Assembly (NCBI GenBank): GCA_964370625.1
Contig: CAYJKB010000031.1
Location: 1-25,896 of the forward strand
Source of the DNA: CAYJKB01 sp964370625
GTDB lineage: Bacteria > Bacillota > Clostridia > Oscillospirales > Butyricicoccaceae
Length of the DNA: 25,896 nucleotides
Reading direction: 5' to 3'
The position numbers and the translations under genes were made by a program. Shown here piece after piece: positions 8,500-16,043 of this stretch. A model generated the notes under the pieces. The model did not search any database. It saw nothing but the letters and a program-made list of their open reading frames with translations, and was not told the origin of the DNA. How positions within the stretch are numbered: position 1 is the stretch's first letter; every line of letters starts with the position of its first letter.

Positions 8500-8533
8500 G
8501 TGTATTTACTTACACCTGTATTTATACTATATT
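8500..8533 (+). promoter_or_regulatory. Promoter of the 88-residue gene with palindrome over the -35
   Basis: TTTACT (8505-8510) and TATATT (8528-8533) are 17 bp apart. The palindrome GTGTA-N6-TACAC (8500-8515) is centred on the -35 hexamer. The pieces TTGTGTAT and ACTTAC also occur, in the opposite order, in the inverted-repeat region ahead of the LuxR gene. Confidence 0.45.
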
Positions 8534-8601
8534 ATAGATGTAAGGAAAATCTGATTTAAGATTTTCGCATAATCGCAAATACTTATTGGAGGTGCTTTAT
8601 C

Positions 8602-8868
8602 ATGCTTAGTATTTTAGAACGAGCTATGGTGGAAGACACGGAATATACGATGTTTTCTACTATGAAATTTTTTGAAGATCATGACGAAACTTGCGTCTAT
8701 GGACTTCGTGTGCGACATCAGCAGTCTCAAGCAGAGCATGAAACGGCTGAACTTCCGGATGTATCCTGTTCGCTTGATACTTGTAAGACGATTTTTGACA
8801 ACATGGTTACACACCATGCATTCCCAATTCACACTCAAGACATTGTATTAGATTTTATTAGTATCTAA
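8602..8868 (+). CDS. DUF6514-like small protein
   Basis: This is an 88-residue acidic, soluble protein of unknown function. GGAGGTG stands about 8 nt before the ATG. The C-terminal half, LPDVSCSLDTCKTIFDNMVTHHAFPIHTQDIVLDFI, has the pattern of the family I recall as DUF6514 (an 'I-DIS' segment, a helix, then 'H-DVVEDFL'), and the same pattern recurs in the protein at 17146-17361. The N-terminal part, MLSILERAMVEDTEYTMF, is distinct from the second copy. Base composition is visibly richer in G and C than in the neighbouring LuxR gene. A long imperfect hairpin lies about 100 bp downstream. No role is known to me; the context suggests control by the LuxR-type protein. Confidence 0.75.
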   Translation: MLSILERAMVEDTEYTMFSTMKFFEDHDETCVYGLRVRHQQSQAEHETAELPDVSCSLDTCKTIFDNMVTHHAFPIHTQDIVLDFISI

Positions 8869-8965
8869 GCATCTACTTATTGTTAGCGATTTAAGCACTC
8901 ATTAATATAGTGAGACATTTAATAAATAGCTTTTATCAAAAACCTACCTATATGCTTGACAAAAA

Positions 8966-9012
8966 CATCAGAAATAACTTTGATAGCTTTGCTTTCGAAG
9001 TTATTTTTGATG
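8966..9012. repeat. Long imperfect hairpin without a T tract
   Basis: CATCA (8966-8970) pairs with TGATG (9008-9012), then AAATAACTT (8972-8980) with AAGTTATTT (8998-9006), then an inner stem closes on a 3-nt loop. The stem is about 21 bp with a few mismatches. Neither side continues into a clear T tract, so it may be a weak terminator of the 88-residue gene or a small repeat element. Confidence 0.6.
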
Positions 9013-9045
9013 TTAAGGAAAATTATAAATAGATAAAAAGTTAAA

Positions 9046-9088
9046 TAACCTATGAAGCTTGGCTGATTTTGCCATTCCTCATAGGTTA
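9046..9088 (-). terminator. glyS terminator
   Basis: TAACCTATGA (9046-9055) pairs with TCATAGGTTA (9079-9088), with an inner GGC/GCC pairing. On the minus strand it runs into a T-rich stretch. Confidence 0.75.
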
Positions 9089-9121
9089 TATATTTGTAAA
9101 TTATTTGTTATGAATATTAAT

Positions 9122-10504
9122 TTAGAATTTGATTTTTTCAGCTACATAAGCATTAAGTTCATCTATCTTAATGCGAACTTGCTCCATTGTATCTCTATCA
9201 CGAACTGTAACCATTCCATCAGTTTCGGTTTCAAAGTCAACAGTCACACAAAGTGGTGTACCAACTTCATCTTGACGGCGATAACGTTTACCAATAGAAC
9301 CAGCTTCGTCAAAGTCAACGCTGAAATCGCAAGCTAGCATATTATAAACGTCCATAGCTTTGTCAGATAGCTTTTTAGATAGAGGTAGGATAGCACATTT
9401 ATAAGGTGCTAAGGCTGGATGTAGGCGAAGTATGGTGCGGATATCAGCTTTTTCATCAGTGCCAACATTTTCTTCATCATAAGCATCTACGAGGAATGCT
9501 AAAGCAACACGGTCAGCACCTAAAGAAGGCTCGATACAATAAGGTACATATTTTTCATTTGCCTCTTGGTCAAAATATTCCATGCTTTCACCAGAATGTT
9601 CTTCATGTTGTTTAAGGTCAAAATCTGTACGATCTGCAATGCCCCAAAGTTCACCCCAACCAAATGGGAATAAAAACTCTATATCAGTAGTTGCATTTGA
9701 ATAATGAGAAAGTTCCTTGTCTTCGTGATCACGAAGTTTTAGATTTTCTTCTCTTAAGCCTAAATTTTTAAGGAAGTTAAAGCAATAATCTTTCCAATAT
9801 GCAAACCACTCTAAATCAGTGCCGGGTTTACAGAAAAATTCAAGCTCCATTTGTTCGAATTCACGAGTTCTAAAAGTGAAGTTACCAGGTGTGATTTCAT
9901 TTCTAAAGGATTTACCAACTTGAGCAACTCCAAAAGGAACTTTTTTACGAGTTGTACGTTGTACATTTTTAAAGTTTACAAAAATCCCTTGTGCAGTTTC
10001 TGGACGAAGATAAATCTCAGCCTTAGAATCTTCTGTTACACCTTGGAAAGTTTTAAACATTAGATTGAACTTACGAATGTCTGTAAAATTTGTGCTTTCA
10101 CAATTTGGGCACACGATATTATTTTCTTTAATATGTGCAAGCATTTCATCGTTGGTCCAACCAGCGGGCATAACTCCAGTAGCTTCGATTAGTTGGTCTG
10201 CTCTGTGGCGAGTTTTACAGTCTTTACAATCCATAAGAGGATCAGAAAAACCTCCAACATGCCCAGATGCAACCCAAGCTTTAGGATTCATTAAAATTGC
10301 ACTATCAAGCCCAACATTAAGAGGGGATTGCTGAACAAATTTTTTCCACCAAGCTTTTTTTACATTATTTTTGAATTCAACACCAAGTGGACCATAGTCC
10401 CAAGTGTTAGCTAGACCTCCGTAAATTTCACTACCACTGTAGATGAATCCACGACCTTTACAAAGGGCAACGATTTTCTCCATTGTTTTTTGTGAATTTT
10501 GCAT
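9122..10504 (-). CDS. glyS: Glycyl-tRNA synthetase, single-chain class II type
   Basis: This 460-residue enzyme charges tRNA-Gly with glycine in the cytoplasm. It is the homodimeric GlyRS type of archaea, eukaryotes and many Gram-positive bacteria, not the two-subunit GlyQ/GlyS form. Landmarks are FIYSGSEIYGGLANTWDYGPLG near the N-terminus, a CxxC pair (CKDC, CPNC) around residues 115-165, motif 2 FRNEITPGNFTFRTREFEQME and motif 3 EPSLGADRVALAFL, ending in an anticodon-binding domain. The frame stays open to 10591, but GAAAGAGAG lies before the ATG at 10504 and the protein then starts as expected, so I chose 10504. The leader is only about 80 nt, too short for a T-box. Confidence 0.95.
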   Translation of the reverse strand: MQNSQKTMEKIVALCKGRGFIYSGSEIYGGLANTWDYGPLGVEFKNNVKKAWWKKFVQQSPLNVGLDSAILMNPKAWVASGHVGGFSDPLMDCKDCKTRHRADQLIEATGVMPAGWTNDEMLAHIKENNIVCPNCESTNFTDIRKFNLMFKTFQGVTEDSKAEIYLRPETAQGIFVNFKNVQRTTRKKVPFGVAQVGKSFRNEITPGNFTFRTREFEQMELEFFCKPGTDLEWFAYWKDYCFNFLKNLGLREENLKLRDHEDKELSHYSNATTDIEFLFPFGWGELWGIADRTDFDLKQHEEHSGESMEYFDQEANEKYVPYCIEPSLGADRVALAFLVDAYDEENVGTDEKADIRTILRLHPALAPYKCAILPLSKKLSDKAMDVYNMLACDFSVDFDEAGSIGKRYRRQDEVGTPLCVTVDFETETDGMVTVRDRDTMEQVRIKIDELNAYVAEKIKF

Positions 10505-10522
10505 AATAACACTCTCTTTCTG

Positions 10523-10541
10523 ACGTATATGGCGTATACGT
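10523..10541. repeat. Inverted repeat in the glyS leader
   Basis: ACGTATA (10523-10529) and TATACGT (10535-10541) form a 7-bp inverted repeat with a 5-nt spacer, between the glyS promoter and start codon. It could be an operator or a small RNA hairpin. Confidence 0.4.
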
Positions 10542-10574
10542 ACAAATTTTTTTTGAAAATACTTAAAAAAAGTA

Positions 10575-10604
10575 TTGACATATAGTATCATTATAGTATA
10601 TAAT
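10575..10604 (+). promoter_or_regulatory. tRNA-Pro promoter
   Basis: TTGACA (10575-10580) and TATAAT (10599-10604) are both perfect consensus hexamers, 18 bp apart. The start would lie near 10611. Confidence 0.75.
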
Positions 10605-10617
10605 AAATACTTGTCAA
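10590..10617 (-). promoter_or_regulatory. glyS promoter, overlapping the tRNA-Pro promoter
   Basis: On the minus strand TTGACA (10612-10617) and TATAAT (10590-10595) are perfect consensus, 16 bp apart. The element interlocks with the plus-strand promoter at 10575-10604, so one polymerase should exclude the other. Confidence 0.75.
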
Positions 10618-10676
10618 GGGGTTATAGCAAAACAGTTAAAAGAATTAACAAAATTCCCTCTTCACAAAATCTATTT

Positions 10677-10753
10677 CGAGGCGTAGCTCAGTTTGGTAGA
10701 GTGCCTGCTTTGGGAGCAGGATGCCGCAGGTTCAAGTCCTGTCGCCTCGACCA
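10677..10753 (+). tRNA. tRNA-Pro (UGG)
   Basis: The acceptor stem CGAGGCG/CGCCTCG closes a full cloverleaf with GTTCAAGTC in the T arm. The anticodon TGG (10711-10713) sits in the loop of CCTGC/GCAGG. Discriminator A and CCA are encoded. The gene has its own promoter and terminator. Confidence 0.95.
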
Positions 10754-10759
10754 TAAAAG

Positions 10760-10790
10760 TAACAGATACTTTATGTATCTGTTATTTTTG
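10760..10790 (+). terminator. tRNA-Pro terminator
   Basis: TAACAGATAC (10760-10769) pairs with GTATCTGTTA (10775-10784), followed by a T tract. Confidence 0.8.
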
Positions 10791-10881
10791 TTATTATACT
10801 TATTTTGTAAAACTTATTAACAATTTATTAATATTTTCAAATTTGTTAGTGATTTCAAAATATTTATGCTACAATGAAAAT

Positions 10882-11003
10882 ATATCGAATAAAAATTATA
10901 TGTTAGACGATAGTAAGACAATACACCCTTTTTGATACATAAAATTTCGTCTAAAAATTTGGATAGTACGAGATTTAAACAACAAGTTAAATCTCGTTTT
11001 TTT
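10882..11003 (+). ncRNA. Candidate structured leader or small RNA ahead of the helicase gene
   Basis: The 315-bp gap between tRNA-Pro and the DEAD-box gene holds no protein gene that I can support. An extended -10 (TG at 10867-10868, TACAAT at 10870-10875, weak -35) would start RNA near 10882. In that RNA TTAGACGA (10903-10910) can pair with TCGTCTAA (10947-10954), and a strong terminator hairpin ends at about 11003. The result is a structured transcript of about 120 nt, 65 bp before the helicase start. It could be an attenuator of the helicase gene or a separate small RNA, since a perfect TATAAT at 11031-11036 could serve the helicase on its own. I cannot match it to a known riboswitch class. 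Confidence 0.45.
10968..11003 (+). terminator. Terminator inside the helicase leader
   Basis: ACGAGATTTAA (10968-10978) pairs perfectly with TTAAATCTCGT (10987-10997), followed by seven T. No open reading frame ends before it. Confidence 0.8.
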
Positions 11004-11068
11004 ATTAAATAAACATGGGCATTAATACAATATAATTAATGTCACAACTAAAAGAAAGTAAGGATTAA

Positions 11069-12838
11069 ATGAATTTTAACGATTTAGGACTAAGACAAGA
11101 AATAGTAGATGCACTTCACGAGATGGGATTTGAAGCACCTACAAAAATCCAAAGCGAAGCAATAGAACCAATTTTATCAGGTCGTGATGTAATTGGGCGT
11201 TCTTCAACAGGAACAGGGAAAACAGCGGCATTCGGTATACCGTCTGTTCAAGTCGCATCTGAAAATGATGATAAAAACACAATATTAATATTATCCCCAA
11301 CAAGGGAATTATCAATGCAAATTGCAGACGAAATTAGAAAAATTTGCAAAAAATTGCCTAGTGTTCCGATTGCAACAATTTACGGTGGTCAAGAAATGTT
11401 TAAACAATTTGACCAACTTAAAAAAAGTAAAATAGTTGTAGGTACACCTGGTCGTGTTATGGACCATTTAAGAAGAAAAACATTACGTCTTGATAATCTT
11501 AAAATGATTATCTTAGATGAAGCAGATGAAATGCTTAACATGGGCTTTATTGATGATATTCGCACGATTTTAGAAAGCACTCCAGATGATAGACAAATGA
11601 TTTTATTCAGTGCAACAATATCTGATGCTATTATGAAACTTACACAAGATTTCCAAAATGATCCTGTGCTTGTTGCAGTTGACGGTGGCAAAAAAACAGT
11701 AGACCATATTGATCAACGTTTTTATAATATCCCTAGTGGCACTAAAAACGATACAATTAAACTACTTATTGAATATCATAATCCAAAGCGTTCACTGATT
11801 TTCTGTAATACTAAGAAAATGGTTGATGAGCTATATGATGAACTTGTAAATGCAGGCTTTAAAGCATGTGCACTGCATGGAGATTTAAAACAAAATCAAC
11901 GTAGCCATGTTATGCGTGAATTTAAAAATGGCAGAGCTAACATATTAATTGCAACCGATGTTGCTGCACGTGGTATTGACGTTGATGATGTAGAAGCTGT
12001 ATTCAACTATGATATTCCGCAAGAAATTGAATATTATGTTCATAGAATTGGCAGAACAGGTCGTGCTGGTCGTGCTGGTGCAAGTTATACACTTGTTGCT
12101 AACCGTTCTCAACTTATGCGTCTTAAAGATATTGAACGTTTTATGAAAAGTGAAATTTCATCTCATCCAGTTCCAACACTTGAAGATATCAAAACTCATT
12201 CAAAAGATCAAATTGCAACTGAATTACTTGAAAAAATCGAAAATAATGAAGGTGAAGATTGGCTTTCATTTGTTGATGGTATGATAGAAAAAGGTGTAGA
12301 CCTTAGAAGTTTATCTGCTGTACTTTGTGCTAAGATGTTAGGAAAAAATAAACGTCTTGCAAATGTTCGCAATGTAAACGCCATTGTAAAAAGCAAACCT
12401 CAACGTAGTGGCAAAGGCAAATGGGTGCGTGTGGATATTGGTAGTGATGCTAAAATTGCTCCAAACTTTATTGTAGGCGCAATTACAGAAGAAACAGGGC
12501 TTAAATCTGCTGACATTGGTAAAATCAATATCTATGCTGATTATAGCGAAATTGAAATGTCTAAAGAACATGCAGCGATTGTTGTTAATGTTATGAAAAA
12601 GACAAAGATTAAAAATCAAGCTGTTGCTTTCTCACATTCTCCGTCGGATAGTAAACCACAAGACAGAGGTGGTAAACCACGTTTTCGTGATAAAAACAAC
12701 TTCCATGATAAAGGCGGTAAACGCTTTGGGGGACATGGTCGTGATAGAGACAGGGACAGGGACAGAGACAGGGATAGAAACAAAGACGGGTTTAAAAAAT
12801 CGTTTGGAAACAAAAAGCGAAAAGATAAAAAAGATTAG
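11069..12838 (+). CDS. deaD: DEAD-box RNA helicase, CsdA/DbpA-like with basic tail
   Basis: This 589-residue ATP-dependent RNA helicase probably works in ribosome assembly and RNA turnover, especially in the cold. All core motifs are present: PTKIQSEAI (Q motif), SSTGTGKTAA (I), PTRELSMQ (Ia), TPGRV (Ib), DEAD at 150-153 (II), SAT (III), LIFCNT (IV), ATDVAARGIDV (V) and HRIGRTGRAGR (VI). A DbpA-type RNA-binding domain (about residues 450-520) follows, starting KWVRVDIGSDAKIAPNFIVGAI. The tail is a low-complexity Gly/Arg/Asp/Lys region with six RD dipeptides. AAGGA lies 4 nt before the ATG. A structured leader with a terminator precedes the gene, and a bidirectional terminator ends it. The closest named relatives would be DeaD/CsdA or CshA. 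Confidence 0.92.
   Translation: MNFNDLGLRQEIVDALHEMGFEAPTKIQSEAIEPILSGRDVIGRSSTGTGKTAAFGIPSVQVASENDDKNTILILSPTRELSMQIADEIRKICKKLPSVPIATIYGGQEMFKQFDQLKKSKIVVGTPGRVMDHLRRKTLRLDNLKMIILDEADEMLNMGFIDDIRTILESTPDDRQMILFSATISDAIMKLTQDFQNDPVLVAVDGGKKTVDHIDQRFYNIPSGTKNDTIKLLIEYHNPKRSLIFCNTKKMVDELYDELVNAGFKACALHGDLKQNQRSHVMREFKNGRANILIATDVAARGIDVDDVEAVFNYDIPQEIEYYVHRIGRTGRAGRAGASYTLVANRSQLMRLKDIERFMKSEISSHPVPTLEDIKTHSKDQIATELLEKIENNEGEDWLSFVDGMIEKGVDLRSLSAVLCAKMLGKNKRLANVRNVNAIVKSKPQRSGKGKWVRVDIGSDAKIAPNFIVGAITEETGLKSADIGKINIYADYSEIEMSKEHAAIVVNVMKKTKIKNQAVAFSHSPSDSKPQDRGGKPRFRDKNNFHDKGGKRFGGHGRDRDRDRDRDRDRNKDGFKKSFGNKKRKDKKD
12741..12783 (+). repeat. Hexanucleotide repeat (GACAGG-like) in the helicase tail
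   Basis: About seven imperfect copies of GACAGG/GATAGA encode Arg-Asp dipeptides in the C-terminal tail. Such a tract is prone to slippage in steps of six, which would change the tail length without shifting the frame. Confidence 0.7.
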
Positions 12839-12904
12839 TTAATATATTTAATTGCATTAAACTGCAATTGCGAAAAAACAGCCATAAATGAGCTGTTCAT
12901 AAGC

Positions 12905-12947
12905 AAACAACCTGACACTTCGTTTTTAATGAAATGTCAGGTTGTTT
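12905..12947. terminator. Bidirectional terminator between the helicase and merR genes
   Basis: AAACAACCTGACA (12905-12917) pairs perfectly with TGTCAGGTTGTTT (12935-12947), T-rich on both exits. A smaller hairpin AACAGC/GCTGTT lies just upstream. Confidence 0.85.
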
Positions 12948-12948
12948 A

Positions 12949-13833
12949 TTATTTGTCGATGTTATAAAGCTTTTCAATTTCAGGGTATTGTTCTAAAAGT
13001 TTTTTATTGGCAACTTCCAATTGTTTGTAATATTCTGTATAGGAGGGACTCAACTGCTTCATAGCAGGAATAAATACTTCGTTATATCCACTTGAAGCAT
13101 TGAATACTTTCATCAATTCCATAAATTTAAAGGCTGGTGAATTTTTATATTCATCAGATTTTTTATATTCTAAATATTTATCCAATACTTCCTTGTTATT
13201 GGATAAAAACTCATCTGGGTTTTGTATTGAATTTCTAGTGGATTTAAGTAGATTTGAAATCTGCTCTGTTCCCATATGAGTTGTATATTGGGTTAAATAA
13301 TCTTCTAAATCTTTTGATATATCCAAATCAGGGAGATTGTCTAAAAATGATAAAATCGTTTCGTAAGCAGTTTGTTGGAGTTCGGTTTGAATTGGTTCAT
13401 TCAGAAACTGCACGAAATGCATACAAATAAATCTGCCATAATACCCAGGAAAGGCATCTAATAGCTTATCAGTAATAGTTTTGCTCTGCTCTAATGATTG
13501 TAACTCTATAGCTACTTTATCATAGGATATGCCATGACTAAGTTTTTGAAGAATAGATTTTTTAACCATATCACGGCTGAAATCTAATTCTTTTTTCACA
13601 GATACTGCGTGTAATGCCGAATTTGTTGTATCACTTAATATACACTTGATTTCTTGGGTAGAAATATCTAATTTTCTCAAAATACTAATTTTATTTAGCC
13701 TTTCAATATCTTGAGCATTATAGTTTCTATACCCATTTTCTAAAATAGATGGAAAAATCAAACCTTGTAAAGTATAATACTCAATAGCTTTTTTAGTTAA
13801 TTTTGTGAATTTACTCACTTCATTTATCAACAT
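12949..13833 (-). CDS. MerR-family transcriptional regulator
   Basis: The N-terminus of this 294-residue protein is a MerR winged helix: INEVSKFTKLTKKAIEYYTLQGLI, then GYRNYNAQDIERLNKISILRKLDISTQEIK. A helical C-terminal effector region of about 220 residues follows, which I do not recognise; it lacks the clustered cysteines of metal-sensing members, so a small organic ligand or stress signal is more likely. The frame is open three codons further to a GTG at 13842, but that codon is part of the ribosome site GAGGTG, so the ATG at 13833 is the start. Upstream, its promoter has the 19-bp spacer typical of MerR-controlled promoters, suggesting autoregulation. The divergent neighbour is an aldo/keto reductase. 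Confidence 0.87.
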   Translation of the reverse strand: MLINEVSKFTKLTKKAIEYYTLQGLIFPSILENGYRNYNAQDIERLNKISILRKLDISTQEIKCILSDTTNSALHAVSVKKELDFSRDMVKKSILQKLSHGISYDKVAIELQSLEQSKTITDKLLDAFPGYYGRFICMHFVQFLNEPIQTELQQTAYETILSFLDNLPDLDISKDLEDYLTQYTTHMGTEQISNLLKSTRNSIQNPDEFLSNNKEVLDKYLEYKKSDEYKNSPAFKFMELMKVFNASSGYNEVFIPAMKQLSPSYTEYYKQLEVANKKLLEQYPEIEKLYNIDK

Positions 13834-13851
13834 ATTTATCACCTCAATATA

Positions 13852-13882
13852 ATCATAAACCAGTACCGAAGGTAATAGTCAA
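13852..13882 (-). promoter_or_regulatory. merR promoter with 19-bp spacer
   Basis: On the minus strand TTGACT (13877-13882) and TATGAT (13852-13857) are 19 bp apart. The dyad TACC-TTC-GGTA lies in the spacer. Overlong spacers of 19-20 bp are the hallmark of promoters twisted open by MerR proteins. Confidence 0.6.
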
Positions 13883-14068
13883 GTGCTTTCTAAGCAAATT
13901 GCAAATAATCTTCAGCATTATTATATAGCAATTAAAATGTTTAAGCAAGGAAAATGGAAAAGTATTAATTGGTGAAGTAGTGGATAAAGAAAAAATTAAA
14001 AAATATCTTTTAATTTCAAAGAAAATTAGTTATAATTAAGAAAGAGAATAAAATGGAGGTAGTCTAAT

Positions 14069-15190
14069 ATGTTTTATAAGCAATATGGAAATACAGGAAT
14101 TGAAGTTTCTTCAATTGGATTTGGTTGTATGCGATACGATATGAAAGATGTCAGAAAAGGAGATTTTGAAAAATGTGCAGAGGTTGTACGCTATGCACAT
14201 AGCAAAGGTATTAACTATTTTGACACAGCACCATATTATTGTGATGATAAAAGTGAAGAAATTACAGGCCTTGCTTTGTCAGGATTTAAGAGAGACAGTT
14301 TTTATGTAACATCAAAAACTAACTTTGGTACACTTTATGAAAACCCATGTCGTGATACTTTCTTTAAACGTTTAGAAACAAGTTTAGAACGTTTGAAAGT
14401 AGATTATATTGACTTTTATCATTTGTGGTGCATATTATCAGAAGAAAAATATCAACAGCTAGAAGAAAAGTTATATGGCTTTTTTGAAGAAGCACGTTCA
14501 CAAGGTATGATAAAAAATATCGTTTTTTCATCTCATATGGATGGTGACGGAATTAATCATGTTATTAATACTGATAAATATCGTGGTATGCTAATTGGAT
14601 ATAATCCTATCAATTATCGCTTTAGACAAGAGGGGATAGCAGAAGCTTATAATAAAGGTTTAGGTATTGTTGTAATGAATCCATTAGGTGGTGGTTTAAT
14701 TCCTCAAAATCCTGAACATTTCAGTTATTTAGCTAAAGGAACAAATTTAACTGTGCCACAAGCATCTCTACGCTTTGTAGCATCGCATAAAGAGGTATCA
14801 GTAGCACTATGTGGATTTACAACTAAAGAACACGTAGATGATGCAATAGTTGCAGTGCAAGGCATTGAAAATGAACAAATGTCAGCTGCTGAGATTATTA
14901 AAAAATATTCAAGCGATGAAGTTTCGATTAATGATTTGTGTACTGGATGTGGATATTGTGATGAATGTCCGGTAGGTATTCCGATACCGAAATTTATGGA
15001 TTCATATAATGTTGGTATCTTAGGTGGAGATATTGAAGAACGCCTTCTTAATCACTGGGGCAAACTTACTTATGAAGATGCTGCAAAATGTGTTGCATGT
15101 GGAAAATGTGAAGATCTATGTACACAACATCTTCCGATTATTCAAAGACTTAAAGATATTGAAAACCGTGTAGATGTATCCAAAAAATAA
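14069..15190 (+). CDS. Aldo/keto reductase with C-terminal ferredoxin-like domain
   Basis: The first 270 or so residues of this 373-residue protein form an aldo/keto reductase barrel. The catalytic tetrad is visible as Asp and Tyr in NYFDTAPYY, Lys in VTSKTNF and His in YIDFYHLW. The C-terminal region carries CTGCGYCDECPVGIPIP and CVACGKCEDLCTQHLP, the pattern of bound iron-sulfur clusters. This two-part build is common in anaerobic Clostridia and is thought to reduce carbonyl compounds with electrons passed through the clusters; the substrate is unknown. TGGAGG precedes the ATG at 14069, and a TATAAT at 14031-14036 is a plausible -10. It is divergent from the MerR gene, 235 bp apart, so control by that regulator is possible. 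Confidence 0.9.
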   Translation: MFYKQYGNTGIEVSSIGFGCMRYDMKDVRKGDFEKCAEVVRYAHSKGINYFDTAPYYCDDKSEEITGLALSGFKRDSFYVTSKTNFGTLYENPCRDTFFKRLETSLERLKVDYIDFYHLWCILSEEKYQQLEEKLYGFFEEARSQGMIKNIVFSSHMDGDGINHVINTDKYRGMLIGYNPINYRFRQEGIAEAYNKGLGIVVMNPLGGGLIPQNPEHFSYLAKGTNLTVPQASLRFVASHKEVSVALCGFTTKEHVDDAIVAVQGIENEQMSAAEIIKKYSSDEVSINDLCTGCGYCDECPVGIPIPKFMDSYNVGILGGDIEERLLNHWGKLTYEDAAKCVACGKCEDLCTQHLPIIQRLKDIENRVDVSKK

Positions 15191-15230
15191 AAGTAAGCTG
15201 TGATGAGTTTTCATCACAGCTTACTTTTTT
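15191..15230. terminator. Bidirectional terminator after the aldo/keto reductase gene
   Basis: AAGTAAGCTGTGATGA (15191-15206) pairs with the matching arm 15211-15226, a 16-bp stem followed by six T. It lies between convergent genes. Confidence 0.85.
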
Positions 15231-15235
15231 AAAAT

Positions 15236-15913
15236 TTAATCATCACGAGTATTGTCATCTGATGCTTTAGGTGCAATTTCAGCTTGTGGCATATGTAAAT
15301 TAAAGTTTATAGATGCAACACGAAGAAGGGCAGATAATGCAACTGTTAAAATGATAGACATAGGAGCATAAGTTTCAGCCTTAACAAGTATAGAATAGTG
15401 GATTGAACAAATTATGGCTGTAGTAGCAACGAGGTCTTTGCTGCGTAATACAGCAGGAATCTTAGATAACATGGTATCACGAAGTAAGCCACCACCTACA
15501 GCGGTTAAAATGCCTGAAAAAGTCATTAGAAAGATATTATCAATATATCCAGCAGAAACAGCAGCATTAACACCTCCAACTATAAAAGTTCCAACACCAA
15601 GTGTGTCAGCCCATTCATAAACTTTATAAAGGTGAGCATTTTTATCTATGTTTAAAACGTGTTTAGAATAGCTGAAAGTAAAAAATCCAACAACGATAGC
15701 TAAAGTAACCATGTAAGGGTCTACAAGTGCTACAGGAGGTGTACGACCTAATAGCAAATCACGTATCATGCCTCCGCCGATAACGGTAGTTATAGAGCAA
15801 ATGATTACACCTAAAAAATCAATATTCCGTCTAATCCCTGTAAGTGCACCTGAAATTGAAAAAGAGATTATCCCGAAAAATTCAATCAAAGAAAAAAGTA
15901 TATCAATATTCAT
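15236..15913 (-). CDS. UPF0126 / TRIC-type membrane channel or transporter
   Basis: This integral membrane protein of 225 residues has about seven hydrophobic helices. It shows the internal duplication of the UPF0126 family: GGGMIRDLLLGRTPP in the first half and GGGLLRDTMLSKIPA in the second. Bacterial members are related to trimeric intracellular cation channels; the Escherichia coli member YicG has been linked to glycine transport. Which solute this one carries cannot be told from sequence. The open frame extends upstream to 16036, but GGAG before the ATG at 15913 and the family's usual N-terminus support 15913. A promoter is visible at 15951-15979. Confidence 0.85.
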   Translation of the reverse strand: MNIDILFSLIEFFGIISFSISGALTGIRRNIDFLGVIICSITTVIGGGMIRDLLLGRTPPVALVDPYMVTLAIVVGFFTFSYSKHVLNIDKNAHLYKVYEWADTLGVGTFIVGGVNAAVSAGYIDNIFLMTFSGILTAVGGGLLRDTMLSKIPAVLRSKDLVATTAIICSIHYSILVKAETYAPMSIILTVALSALLRVASINFNLHMPQAEIAPKASDDNTRDD

Positions 15914-15950
15914 TATAATAAAATCTCCAAAGTAAAAATAATTGCAACTA

Positions 15951-15979
15951 ATTTTAACACATAATAAAAATTGATACAA
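15951..15979 (-). promoter_or_regulatory. Promoter of the UPF0126 gene
   Basis: On the minus strand TTGTAT (15974-15979) and TAAAAT (15951-15956) are 17 bp apart, with a TG before the -10. Confidence 0.5.
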
Positions 15980-16043
15980 TATTAAAAATAGACATAAATT
16001 AAATAAAAATAGGATTAAAAGAGAAAAAACAAACAAAATAGAA

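Noticed and set aside
9059..10334. Several plus-strand ORFs of 69-92 codons across glyS
   Set aside because: They lie antisense within a fully conserved synthetase gene and lack ribosome sites or recognisable products.
10504..10583. T-box leader for glyS
   Set aside because: The leader is only about 80 nt, with no specifier hairpin or T-box sequence.
10575..10935. Plus-strand ORFs across tRNA-Pro
   Set aside because: They read through the tRNA and its terminator; not coding.
12616..12813. Minus-strand ORF with a Ser-Leu repeat
   Set aside because: It is the antisense shadow of the RD repeat in the helicase tail, without ribosome site.
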